From Gamsiella multidivaricata (lineage: Eukaryota; Mortierellomycota; Mortierellomycetes; Mortierellales; Mortierellaceae), in contig NW_026251756.1 in the NCBI RefSeq assembly GCF_025024155.1, forward strand, positions 186,001-250,000: 64,000 nucleotides of DNA, given 5' to 3'. Numbering within the stretch: position 1 is the first letter of the stretch; each line of letters opens with the position of its first letter. The position numbers and the translations under genes were made by a program. Below the pieces are notes generated by a model. The model searched no databases and was not told the origin of the DNA. It worked only from the letters and a program-made list of their open reading frames with translations. Below are positions 32,377 to 43,658 of this stretch, piece after piece.

Positions 32377-33288
32377 ATGAGTGTTCGCGACGCAACCCAC
32401 GCCGGCTCCTGGTACTCGTCCAACAGTAAGCGAGCAGTCCAGCCATTTTTGTCCACATCCTATCCGGCAACTCGCCACCATTCTTAGGCCGTACTTTCCG
32501 TTGCTGGCCCCTGTCTTCGCATTAATTAGTCGATGCTGTTGCGCTGAAAAAAAAAAAAAAAAAAAAAAAAAGCTGAAAACATGCCCATACTTCTATTATT
32601 TGATTATTTGGTAATTAGAGCAGGATCTGGATCGGCAATTGACAGGGTGGTTGACCGCTGTAGGCGCCGCCACTTCAGATGGGGATCCGGTCCCAATCAA
32701 TGGGTTGCGTGCTATCATTGCGCCGTAAGAATGCAACACTGTCTCTTTTATTTTATATTGTTTTATTTTGTCCAGGAAATCATGTAGTCCCACGCTCATC
32801 CAGAACCTGTTCCGCAAATTTCTAAATCTCACCATTCAAAAAAAAAAAAAAAAAAAAAATTAGACATGCTGGATACTCGTATAGTGGACCGGCTGCAGGA
32901 TATGCCTACAAGTGCATCCAACCCGAATTTTTGTAAGCTCCATCTTTGTCTGGACCATATTCGTGCAAGAGGGGGAAAAAAGGGGGAGGTGGAAGTTCTT
33001 GGTTCTCAAGGTTCGTGAAAGCTAATGATTGATGTATTTTCTTGGCTGTGATCCTCACGGCGTGATGGGCGGGTGATAATAGCAAGCGCGTGTTTATCCT
33101 CGGTCCTTCCCATCATGTCTACCTGTCCGGATGTGCCATCTCAAAGTGCCCCAAATACAGCACTCCGCTCGGTGATCTCATTATCGACCATGAAGGTAAA
33201 AAAAAAGCAAGCAGGAGGACAAAGGAGGAAACGCCAATGTTAGTGTGTGTATCCGCATTTTAATCTTAATCACTCATTTACATTTTTG

Positions 33289-33321
<33 letters not shown>

Positions 33322-34106
33322 CGCTACGTTGTGCGAGTAGTGAACAAGGCATTGGAGAAGACAGGCCAATTTGGATACATGTCCCAGGAGACCGATGAGG
33401 ATGAACACAGCATAGAGATGCATCTACCCTATGTCTATAAGGTTTTTGAGCACCACATGGACAAGGTTCAAATCGTGCCGATCTTGGTCGGGGCATTGAC
33501 AGAGACCACAGAACGGCAGTACGGAAAACTTTTGGCACCCTATCTCGATGACCCTCAGAATCTCTTTATTGTCTCGAGCGACTTTTGTCATTGGTAAAGC
33601 GTACAACTTCATCAACTTCCTATCGTTATCGATTGCGCATCCCCAAAAAAAAAAAAAAAAAAAAAATAATCACGCTTTATTTACCATTCTTTTTTATTTT
33701 TGGTGTCTATGGGGCACGGTCATAGGGGTCAACGGTTCGACTACACATACTACGTCGACAACAAAGGCGTCGTAACCGAATCCCTGGCCCATGCCGGCGG
33801 CAGCCAAAAATACACGCCTGACTCCCCAAGGTCTCGGATTCGATCCGCACACTCGATCGCGAAGGCATGGATAAGATCGAACAGCAGAACCATGCCAACT
33901 TTTGCAAGTACCTCAAAAAGACAAGGAACACCATCTGTGGACGACATCCCATCGGCGTCCTCATGGCCGCCCTTGAAGCTGATGCGACCAACAACGGTAA
34001 CAAGTACCGAACCCGGTTCGTCCATTACGCCCAGTCCAGCGGCGCTCGAAATGCCTCAGACTCGAGTGTCTCGTACGCGTCCGCATTTGTCCAACAGGCA
34101 CAGTAA
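32377..34106 (+). CDS. MHO1: Memo family protein (MEMO1/Mho1 homologue), frameshifted in the last exon
   Basis: Exons 32377-32425, 32619-32724, 32864-32932, 33083-33195, 33338-33593 and 33726-34106 give a Memo protein of about 324 residues, if one base is allowed for. Signatures: [13 protein letters not shown] at the start, [52 protein letters not shown], and [12 protein letters not shown] with a conserved Cys near the end. Human MEMO1 has 297 residues and a fold like non-haem dioxygenases, with His and Cys at the pocket; Memo is linked to copper/redox balance and cell motility. In the last exon the frame of GQRFDYTYY runs into ...TPDSP, and the frame of [13 protein letters not shown] then continues one base off, at a CCCC run near 33825. 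This is either an assembly indel or a real lesion. Confidence 0.88.
33290..33319 (+). repeat. T30 tract in a Memo intron
   Basis: A run of 30 T ends 18 nt before the acceptor at 33337 and serves as a very long polypyrimidine tract. Other A/T homopolymers mark this gene's introns: A24 near 32547, A21 near 32839 and A22 near 33643. Confidence 0.9.
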
Positions 34107-34691
34107 CAGGAGCGGCGGAGCAATCTTGATTCGACAATAACCAAAAAACGTGTTAGCTTTTACGGCGGGCAGTGTTATTGCTAGAGATTTTTTTCTTTTG
34201 TTTCTTGAGAACATTGATAGCTTTTTACAAGCACATGGAGACCACTTAACTAAAGTCAGCGAGACCTGTATATACATTTTTTTCCATGAGCGTTTAGGCG
34301 ATCGTAACCATTGAACGGACTTCATTAAAAAAGAAGAAGAAAAGACTATTACGAAGTAAACGATTACCGAGACGATTAAGAGATGTGTGAAAGAAAAAGG
34401 GCATCCCCTGAATAACGAACTGGAAAATGAAACAACGAAGCTAACAATCGACAGAACAGGAGATGGTACAGACAGTAAAAAAAAAAAAGCGAAGAATAAA
34501 AAACGACAGGCAACAGTGGTACAGACAAACGCTAAAAAAATTATACGAAAATGAGCAAAGCAAAGGTTTTAGATACACGGATGAGGGTAAGCAAATAGAC
34601 AAGTGCGGAAGGGGAAAAAATGCAAAAAAAAAAAAAAAAGTATTAACATAAAAATATCGATCCACCTATGGCATGATGTAGCCTCCAAGAG
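34107..34691. other. Convergent 3' region
   Basis: 585 nt of A-rich sequence lie between the Memo and C2H2 stop codons. No gene seen. Confidence 0.6.
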
Positions 34692-36428
34692 CTAATCCTC
34701 GTCCAGTTCGTAACGGTTCTCTGTCTCTGATAAAAAAGATGTTTGGGCCTGCCTTGATTCGCCATATGGGGATGCGGAAGTAGATGTCGAAGCCCGTTCT
34801 TCCTCTTGAGTAGGATGGGAATGAAGAGTCGATGCAAGAGCAGGGGGTGCAGGCGTCGATCGCCTAGATGGATCAAGGGGACCGGATGCAACAGCCGCAG
34901 CCGCAGCCTTGTGATAATTCGCTCCTGTTTTAGACGAGATTGGCACCGCTGGGCTTCGGCGCTTGTGGACCATCGATTGGTGGCGTCGAAGCAGCATCTG
35001 GGCCGAGAACCGCTTGCGACAGCCGTCAATACCGCACTCAAGCTCCTTGGGCCCGTGTCGCTCGAGATGGCGCTCCAGCTGGATGGCATCGATGAACACC
35101 TTTTTGCAGTCATCATAAGTGCAGTGGAAGGGTCTGGGACGAGAACCGGCTGATGCTGAGGCCTTGGACTGGGCGTCCTCAGAGGGGCCTTGGGCCCTTT
35201 GCGGCGACAACCTGGTCACTTCCGATGCGTCTACATCCATGTCACCTGCTCCAGTACCGTCATCACCGGCTTTGGGCGCCAGCTTCTTGGGAATATAGCC
35301 TTGGGGCGGCTGGTGTTCCTTGGGAGACTTGATCTTGGGTTGCTTGAAAGTCCTGGGTCCCTTGAATTCCTTGGGTTCCTTGGGTGTCTTGACCAGGGAT
35401 GGCTTCAGCTCCTTTTCTTTTTTGATAGAAAGCGTTGCGGTAGGTGTAGCATCATCGTCATCTCGACCAGAGTCTTCTTCGCCATAGTCATCAGCAGAGT
35501 GGTCGACTTCTTGAGAACCCCTTGGCTGACGCTCCAACACAGCAGGGTCAATGACATCGCCCGAGGCCACGATCCGGGGTTCCCGTCTTCTTGAACGACC
35601 CGAACGCTGTCGTGTTGTACCAGGTGGACTTTCCCATTTCTCGGATCGCCTCTTATGTACCATGGACTGGTGTCGACGCAACAGCATGATATCGGAGAAC
35701 AGCTTGCCGCACATATCCAGATCACACTCCAGTTCCTTGGGTCTATGTCGGTCGATGTGTCGTTCGAGTTGAAGGGCATCCACAAACCGCTTGCCGCAGT
35801 CCTCAATATTACAGACAAATGGACGTGGACGATTTCCACTCGAAGGCGAGGCGCCAGGCATATTGTTGCTGTTGTTGCTGTTACCCTCGATTGGGCGACG
35901 TTGACGTGGAGGAGGCGTGCCGTGATCGGACATGGTTCCATCGACAGGAGTAGTTGGAGTCGAATCTCGAGTTGTCGAAATATGGGACTCGGAGCGTTCG
36001 CGGGGGACCTTGCGCATGCTGTTCTTCTTTTCCCTGCGTGCGTTCATGGGGTCGCCACTATCCCTGTTAACCTTGAGTCGCTTGTCTCCGGGGGCATAAT
36101 CCTTGACAGGATGTTTGCCCTTGAATTCTTTCGAGTGTGATTCGATATGGCGTCGCTTGTTGTCCATGGGCTCAGGCGATTCCATCAGGTCCTGCGGGTC
36201 CCGAGACTCTCGCAGGGCCATGTCCTTTAGTTTCATCTTTCGCTTCTGACGCGCAGTATGGGCCTGCAGCGGATCTTCGGCCATAAGATGGTGGTGATGG
36301 TGGTGATGATGGTGCTGGTGATGATTGTTATGGGGGTAATAGCCCGGGTACGAGTGTGGACGCATGAGATCATGATCCATCCTGTCGGTGTCCATCTCAG
36401 CGAGTACGACGGGTTCGTTCAGGTGCAT
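34692..36428 (-). CDS. C2H2 zinc-finger protein with a duplicated two-finger unit
   Basis: One exon encodes 578 residues from MHLNEPVVLAEMD. The N-terminal region has a His-rich run (NNHHQHHHHHHHHHL) and many charged residues. Two pairs of C2H2 fingers follow, separated by about 175 disordered residues. Each pair starts with RPRPF.C and ends H....MVHKRRS. First pair: CNIEDCGKRFVDALQLERH and CDLDMCGKLFSDIMLLRRH. Second pair: CTYDDCKKVFIDAIQLERH and CGIDGCRKRFSAQMLLRRH. The pairs are clearly internal duplicates. Basic clusters suggest nuclear location; a sequence-specific DNA-binding role is the normal inference for such fingers, but no known factor is recognised. A small upstream exon cannot be excluded, since the 5' side of the ATG is not obviously a promoter. 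Confidence 0.8.
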   Translation of the reverse strand: MHLNEPVVLAEMDTDRMDHDLMRPHSYPGYYPHNNHHQHHHHHHHHHLMAEDPLQAHTARQKRKMKLKDMALRESRDPQDLMESPEPMDNKRRHIESHSKEFKGKHPVKDYAPGDKRLKVNRDSGDPMNARREKKNSMRKVPRERSESHISTTRDSTPTTPVDGTMSDHGTPPPRQRRPIEGNSNNSNNMPGASPSSGNRPRPFVCNIEDCGKRFVDALQLERHIDRHRPKELECDLDMCGKLFSDIMLLRRHQSMVHKRRSEKWESPPGTTRQRSGRSRRREPRIVASGDVIDPAVLERQPRGSQEVDHSADDYGEEDSGRDDDDATPTATLSIKKEKELKPSLVKTPKEPKEFKGPRTFKQPKIKSPKEHQPPQGYIPKKLAPKAGDDGTGAGDMDVDASEVTRLSPQRAQGPSEDAQSKASASAGSRPRPFHCTYDDCKKVFIDAIQLERHLERHGPKELECGIDGCRKRFSAQMLLRRHQSMVHKRRSPAVPISSKTGANYHKAAAAAVASGPLDPSRRSTPAPPALASTLHSHPTQEEERASTSTSASPYGESRQAQTSFLSETENRYELDED

Positions 36429-37396
36429 TTCCTCCTCTACTTGTCAGCAGTGTCGATGGCGGTGGCGATTGGCGATATGAAGCAGAATGAGTGAGGATTT
36501 GTCGGGGAAATGAGCGGAATAAGAAACATTGGGTTAGTTAGTATAAGGGCTCATATTATTTTTTCTTTTTCTTGTGAAATGTATTCCACGCGTCCTGCGG
36601 CTGCACGGGGCTACAGCGCGAACGTATTCTTTTTTTTTCCCGCTCTCCTTCCCCCACCTTCTTCCTGCATATTTAATTTCATGTTCTATTGAATCGCCAT
36701 AGATATCTTCCCGCCAAAAAAAAATAAACGGAAGCTGAACACAAAAATAACAACAAAAACACCGCATGGTGCAACCTACAAGAAAAAAAATATAAAAACA
36801 GGACGATAAAATTGTAGCCCCCGTCTGTCTGTAGCACTGTAAGAGTACTCCCCTGTTTCCCCCCCCCCTTCTTTGTATGTGCTTGTCATACCCCCAATGC
36901 ACCATGCAGGACAGGGGCACTCATCGTCCTCTCTTTTGCTGTCACATTTGTTTGTTTGTATAGGAAGAAAAAAAAGAAAAAAACCCCGGTGGGCTGGAAC
37001 GATTGGATCAAACCGTGGGCGATGGGGGTTATGCTTCCCATTGTTTTCTTTCTAATCTTCTTCGTTCACCATGGTTATGATTAGTTCGAGAAAAAAAAGA
37101 AAGGTAGAAAGAGAGAAAGAGAGAAAGAGAAAAAGAGAGAAGAAAGATGACCATGCCTCCTTCTTGAATACACCGCACCCTGGAAACACCCAATGATGAA
37201 ATGCTATAATGACAAAACACTCCAATGCATCAGGATACCGTATGCATGGGTGAAACCAATTCCATTTATCCCCCAGACAACAACACGCTGGACCCCACAC
37301 GTCGTTTCCGGGCACTTGTCGTCCATAGAGAGCCACCAAAAAAATAATAATAATAAAAAATAATAAAAAAGAAAAGAAAAAAGCATATAGTCGTAC
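36429..37396. other. Intergenic region, possibly holding the 3' exon of the next minus-strand gene
   Basis: Contains A-rich and GA-rich runs (37090-37150) and a C9 run near 36860. A frame at about 37200-37330 (minus) could be the last exon of the gene to the right. After an acceptor near 37299 or 37276, the phase-matched frame reads CCCLGDKWNWFHPCIRYPD; a neighbouring frame reads RVVVWGINGIGFTHAYGIL and stops. I could not decide between them. Confidence 0.35.
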
Positions 37397-40246
37397 CTGT
37401 AAACCAAAGAGGTGTCATCATCTCACCCCCAAGTGTCTTGACGAGAACCTGCCTACAGATCCATTTGCGAGGCACCGAGTCCTTTGTAATGGAGTCCCTG
37501 ACCCGACTTGCACGTGGCATAGGCATGCTTATGGGTGCGGATGTCATTGATAACCCTGTTCCTGAAGGCATCCCTCTGTACGATCTCTGAAGCTGATCAT
37601 CTCGAGTCGACATCGGTTTTCTCTCCAAATGGTTGTACTCAGCACTGAAACCTTGTTTGGGTTTACTTGACCGAGCTGTGTCGGACATGGAGGGCCACTG
37701 ACGGGCATTGTCGATGCCCTCCAGTGCCAAGCTCCTAAACAGAAACATGAGCATCACGGAATACGAAATGTTGGAATGGAGTACACGGACAAAAAAAAAA
37801 GAAAGAAAGAGCGGAAAGAAAAAAAGAAGAAAAGATATGAATAAATTAAGACCGCAACCACGAAAGAAATGCAAAAGAAGAGCGAGGAAGCAAGCAAGGA
37901 AGAGCTGGGAGAAATAGAGCCACAAGGAGAAGAAGTGCGTTCATGCGTCTATGCTGAGCAAGGCCGCGAGAGATAGCGACGATAGAGCGCGAGTAAAATG
38001 AGAGAAAGACAGTGACAAACGGAAAGAATGCGCTGACTCAGACAGGACCTGGGATAGGCCCATGGCTCCCACCAATCACTTCATCATCATGCGGTTTGCA
38101 GCTCGCAGTTTGCAGTTCGCAGTGAAGACCCAGTCGAATCGCCTGCCCTCCCCAGGGGGTTGCCATGGTGCATGCATGCATTCTCTGTCTTTCCCATCTC
38201 TCATGCTTCCTATTCATGCAGCAGCACATACACGCGGATGAACCAGCCAACCAAGGACTGGACAGCCGCAGCTGCTTTGGTTGCTATGGTCTCATATCTC
38301 TCACATACATTTCCCTTTTTCCTTCTCTGAGCTCTCTTAGAATGTTTCCCCATAGCCATACACTGTGCCACCGCTGAGACGCTATGGTTGTCCATATTCC
38401 CTCATGCATTGTGATGCATGGTTACTAGTCGTGTTGCAAATATGTCAAAAATAAAATACAGTAAAAAACAACAACAACACAAAAGGCCATAACCTCAAGC
38501 AGCTCTTTTTTACCAACGCTTACATACCACCCCAGGATGCATGGTATAAAGGATCGTTTCCTTTCTTTTTGTTTCCTCCGCAGGACCATTTTCTTTTTTG
38601 GTCCGCATCAATCCCAGCTCAAGCAATAATTCCTGCTCCCCTCCACGTTGATCTCACGGAATTGGGAACAGCAAATAAAAAACATAAAGTAAAAAATGGG
38701 TGGATGGTACAGACAGGGTGCGCAAATGGGAAGACAGGGACAGGGAGCATGGGAAGGGTATCCTACTCTGACTTAAATTGGATCCGAAGGGGAACTGGGA
38801 AAAAAAACAAATCGATAGGGAAAACTGAGAGAGAGGAAGAGAAAGAGAGAGAAAAAAAATAAAAGCAAAATGGCACCCAGGTAATGTACTAAGATCATGA
38901 ACTTACCCTTCACTTTCGCTGGCATTTGAGTCTTCATGGATAGAGATACCACTCCGAGGAACAATTTCACGGCGGGGCATTTGTCGCGCAGCTACAGCCA
39001 ACATTGTTAATCCGTCCAGACCTTCGTCAATATCCATGGTCGGATCATGGTCCCTATACCGGTGGTCGTGACCATGGGCCGTGTCCACGGACCGCGATTG
39101 AAAATCACCGTCATGACCTTGGCGATATGCAGAGCGCACACCCAATCTTTGAAGGTCCTTGGATGGGACAGGTGCGGATGTTTTCTTGGCTTGTCGAGGC
39201 GACTGAGGTCCAGACTCCAGATCGGGATCCGATTCCGAATCAGAGTTGGGATGAGATGTCATGGCAGAATCGAACTGCGAATCCGAGTCGGAATGAGAGT
39301 CGGCACCGGCTGTTCGTTTCTGGGCCCCAGAAGCAGCGGAGGAAGCACCACGACGCGTGAGAGTCTTGGCGGTCCGGTTACCGGTGTTTTGGTGGCAGCT
39401 GTCTTCTTCGTCCATGGACAAGGAAAGGGATGGGCTGGAAAGATCACGACGGTGGTTTCGATGATATGGACGACCCCTATCCTCGTCATGATCGTTATTG
39501 TCTTGTACAGGCTCGTCCGAGTCCATCTCCTCGACCTCCTGAGCTTGGATTGGGCTGCTGTTGGGATTATTTGTGATTTTAAGGTGCTCGTGCCCAAGGT
39601 TATGGTTGGGCCAGGTGGAGGTGGGGGTGGGCGAGGTCGATATTCTGGAGGAGAATGAGGATGGTGGTCCTGCCTCGGGTCGTGCGCCAGCTGTGGTGGA
39701 GAGAGGGGAGAGCTGGGTTACTGGCGAGACGAGCGAAGGGCTGGAGAGGGATGTGGAGTGCGAGACTGGAGACAGGTGCTGCAGCGAGGATGGGGAGGAG
39801 GATGAGGACGAGGAAGAGGAAGCGGATAAAATCGATGAGGCGGTAAGAGACGAGGCTGTGGTGGCTGTGAGGATCTGGTGATGAAGAGGGTGCGGTTTTG
39901 CGGCCCGTGGTTGGGAATGTGGATCGGGATTAGGACCAGGATAGGGACTGGAATGGAGATCGGGGGGAGGGTGAGGATGTGAGAGAGGGCGAGGGTGAGG
40001 GTGAGGGTGCGGTTGTGTAGAGGAAGAAGACGCTAGATGGGACGAGGAAGTGAGAGTGGAGGAGGAGGCGGAGGCGGAGGCTGTGTCGGAGGGGGGGCGG
40101 TGGCGACCTGGAGCAGAGCCAGGGTGGATGAATGGGGTGTCCTCCATGGATGGGGGTCGCTTTCGAGTCGATCGCTTGGCGGGCCTGCTGAAGACGGGGT
40201 GTGGGTTCTTCAGAGTGGGGTCAGAGGACGGGGAGGATGTGGCCAA
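37397..40246 (-). CDS. Large disordered nuclear-type protein (unrecognised), C-terminus unresolved
   Basis: Two exons are supported: 38907-40246 starting MATSSPSSDPTL, and 37397-37734. They join in frame across a GG|GTAAGT donor and a TTTAG acceptor, giving about 560 residues before a further donor (ACAG|GTACGA). The first exon is Ser/Pro/His-rich with basic clusters (KRSTRKRPP), then an acidic Ser/Asp repeat (SDSDSQFDS...SDSESDPDLESG), typical of nuclear regulatory proteins. Near its end is LDGLTMLAVAARQMPRRE. The second exon ends in a more ordered stretch, SVPRKWICRQVLVKTLGGEMMTPLWFT, which looks like the start of a folded domain. The final exon lies to the left but is ambiguous. I do not recognise the family. 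Confidence 0.6.
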
Positions 40247-43200
40247 GAAGATGAGGCGAGGGAGGGGCGACGCAGACCGATAACGGCGGAGGGAGAGACA
40301 GGGAAGTGGAGAAAGAAAGAAAGAAGGAAAGGAAAGGGAGAAGAAAATAAGGAAATAAGGAAGGAGGGTGGAATGTAGAGATTAGTCAACCAGTCGGTCG
40401 GCCAGTCAATGAAGAAATGAAGATGTCAGTCAGTGGGCGAGTAGAGGGGTCCGCAGAGCGGAGGAGGGAAGTATCAAACGAGGTGCGGCGGAAAAGAAAA
40501 GAGGGCGGAGGGCGAGAGGGAAGAAGGCGAGCGAGAAGAGGAGCGGAAGGAGCAAGAGAGCGGGAGGAAGAAGAGAAGGAGAGGAGGAAAGAGAGGAAGA
40601 AAAAAAGAGAAGAAAGAGCGAGAGAGATGTGAGATGTGTCGATGAGGGATGGAAACGGCCGATCAAGACTAACAGCGTAGAAGACAGACCGACAGACCGA
40701 CAGCGAATCACAAGAGGCCGGTGATGCTGGGTGATGATGATAATGATGATGAGGAGGAGGAGGAGGAGGAGGAGGAGGTGGTGGTCGAGAGGAGGATGGG
40801 CCGTGGTTGGGTGTGTGTTTAGGGGAGGAGGGATAGGAAACAGAAAGGACAGCCCGGTGGTGTTTTGGGATGAAGAAAACGCAGTGAGGGAGTGGAGTGA
40901 ATCAATAGGGAGAGCTGAATTGGGTATGGCGGCGGTATACCTTCGTATCGTCTCTTTTTTTTTTCTTTTTTCTTTTTTCTCTTTTTCTGACTGGATGCTG
41001 GGAAATGAAAAAGATACGATTCGCAGAGCGAGAGCGAGAGAGAGAAAGAGAGAAAGAGAGAAAGAGAAAGGGAGAGAGACGAAGAGAGTGAATAAAAAAA
41101 AAAGAATAAGAAATTTGGCGGGAAAAAAGGTAGAAGGGGTTGCACATGCATGGGAGGTTTTTAGGGAGAGTACAGCCAGTATAGCAATTGAATCAGCCTG
41201 TAAACAATACAAAAGTACCGTGGTAATATTTCCTAGGCTATATGTGCATATACAAACTCTTACTCAATACAACAACAACAAATGCGACAAACAACAACAA
41301 CAACGACAACAACAACAACAATAAAACGGACTTCAAGCGGAAAGGAACGTGCAGGATCAGAATGAACAGTCGAATGGAATGAGTTGAATGAATCCCAGTT
41401 CGGAATCAGATTCCTTTTGGTGTGCGCGTATATCTGCGCGTGTGTGCGTGCGTGTGTGTGAAAGAGTAAGCGAGAGAGAGAGAAACTGTCAATCATGCGC
41501 CTTCTTTATAAGTGTAAAGTGGATATGCGTGCCATCTTCTTTGGTATGAGTGCAATTGATTGCATATAGATGAACACGTATGTCAATGGCATGGCACCTA
41601 TTGAATCAGTGTGTTTGCGAACACAACCACCTTCGCCCACTCATTCATTCATTCATTCATTCATTGACATATCCATTGATAAACGACTTCATTTCATACG
41701 TCCACACATTGGGACATACACACACGAAACACATCCACAATGCAAAGTCAGGTGTTGTAGTGCGCATGGTCCTTGATATCGCCGGTGTCTCTTTTCTCAC
41801 TCTTTGTTTCTTTGCCGCAATTTGCGGAGAAAACATAATAATAAAAACATTACAAAACTGGCGCTGTGGACATATATTGATAGAGAGGGCGTAGAAAATG
41901 ACTCGAGGGCACGATAGCCCCTCCCCCTCCTCCCCTCCTTGACGCCTAGCTGGTTCAAATGACCAAATAGCAACGTGCCGAATGGCATGACATCGGCAAC
42001 AGCATACACATAAAGAAACACAAATAAAAATGGCGGGAAAAACAACAACAATAATAACAACAACAAAAGAAACGACAACGCTGCAGCATGGAATTCAACA
42101 AAAGGGAAAAAAAAAAAAACCAACAGCGAAAGCTAGGATTGCACTTGCATTGGATAATCTGCAGAGTAACTCCGCAAAAGGAGCAACATCCAGCGTGTAA
42201 CAAAGTGTAACAAACACCACAGGATGGCGATAGTGGTGGCAGTGGTGATTATTTACTGAAAATTGCTTGTCATGGTAGTGCAAAGAAATAGTTATTGGGG
42301 TGGTACCACACCACTGTGGCACACAACGTGGCCAGCATCATGTACCTGATGTGAAAGAATAATCGATGTGAACAGGCGTCATCATTCCAATCTGAGGACC
42401 ATGTACCCATGCCACGATGCTACCGTGGAAACGCTTATAGTTACCACTGGCCAAAAAAAAAGTTTTATGATTGATCAGGCGGTAGGAAGTATGTGTATAC
42501 AACAAAAACATATATCCGCAAACAAGTACATACATCCATTCAGCGATGGAATATGGTTAATGGCATCACGGAGAGTGGCAAACGGCTTGCCGTCCTATAC
42601 CACACCATCGTGGGTCGAGACCGTCAACAATAAAACCGATCCGCGATTGTTTTTGAATAGTCGACCTTAACTCAGTTAAAAGACATTAGGTCGTGATGCG
42701 TGGTACTCGATCCATTTGCCAGGAATCCACCCGGTCTCATCGGCCACTTTGCACTCAGTATCCAGATCCAGAAGGGAAAAAAAGCGCGGCAAAAGAAATC
42801 TTTTAGTCATATAAAAGATAAATGGTACCTGGTTGGCCGTTCATTTGTCGAGATTCAGAAAATGTTTTTCCTCCGCCCTCCATAGGCTTCCTTTCTAGTC
42901 ACTGTCCCTGAGGCAATAGAAAGTAAGAAAGTAAGGGGTCTGGACATGCTTCGTCACCCGCCTGAAGAATGGGAAGGTGACACTTCATCACTAAAGTGCT
43001 TCAAACCTCTTGTGATCTTGCAATTGATAGGCGCCCATCTCAACTAACCCGGCCAACGGAAGAAATATTTGTTTTCCTCCACGGAAAGTTCAGGTCGACA
43101 ATCATTTTTTTTTTTTTTTTAATATTTTATCCTAGTTAACATGGCACCATGCCTCAGAAAAAAGCTTGCTTACGAGCGAAAGAATGCATTGAGTATACGA

Positions 43201-43658
43201 TGCTTATCGAATAACTCTGCATACACAAATATAGTAGAGTATATCAAAGCGGCATCCAAAAAAAAATGGAATCGTGATGTAGCACATGGCTTCAGCCCGT
43301 TCCAGGACTTGGGCCATGCTTTCGTCCACGATGCTCAAATGCTCACCCCATCCATGCATGGGACAGGAACGAAAGAAAAATTGCCAATGCTCCAAAGGAA
43401 AATTTTGAACACAGCTTTGACTAAAGAGTTTAAGCACGAGAGCAAGGTTGCGTCGTCGTGCAGCATGCAGGCACAACGGACAAAAACAAACACGCACGAA
43501 GTAAGGAAAAAAAAAAAGCGAACGCTAGCTTCGATCGATTGGGCTAGGTGCATGCTGGCAAAACACGGACATTATTGATATCGTCATCAGGCATTGAGTC
43601 AAACTACAAGAATGCGCTATTGCTCTATTGTCTATGGTCTATCTGTGAATTTGATTGT
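40247..43658. other. 3.4-kb repeat-rich stretch with orphan exon-like fragments
   Basis: The left part is simple sequence: GA/GAG-rich DNA (40250-40780, with (GAG)n at 40747-40778), a GA tract at 41020-41090, CAA-rich stretches at 41263-41325 and an (ATTC)n run at 41638-41664. Long frames across these on either strand are low in complexity and I do not call them genes. The right part (42338-42860) holds exon-like minus-strand fragments listed separately. 43141-43620 shows nothing convincing. Confidence 0.5.
42338..42860 (-). pseudogene. Possible minus-strand gene remnant or unresolved multi-exon gene
   Basis: Three minus-strand fragments have protein-like composition. (1) near 42680-42750, TECKVADETGWIPGKWIEY. 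(2) near 42550-42610, after a GTATAG acceptor, DGKPFATLRDAINHIPSLN. (3) near 42365-42450, after a poly-T/GGCCAG acceptor, GNYKRFHGSIVAWVHGPQ then IGMMTPVHIDYSFTS and a GTACAT donor. Fragments 2 and 3 can be joined in phase through a weak GTACTT donor; fragment 1 meets stops before fragment 2. I cannot find a start or an end. Fragment 3 recalls the end of the second exon of the gene at 37397-40246 (GGEMMTPLWFT), so a decayed copy is one possibility. Confidence 0.3.

Noticed and set aside
38903..40246. Plus-strand frames (e.g. 39047-39658) opposite the disordered protein
   Set aside because: The minus frame is longer, starts with ATG and ends at a splice donor that matches the next exon's phase.
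40430..41212. 260-codon minus-strand frame
   Set aside because: Built of simple GA/CT repeats (Leu/Ser/Phe runs); no start context or homology.
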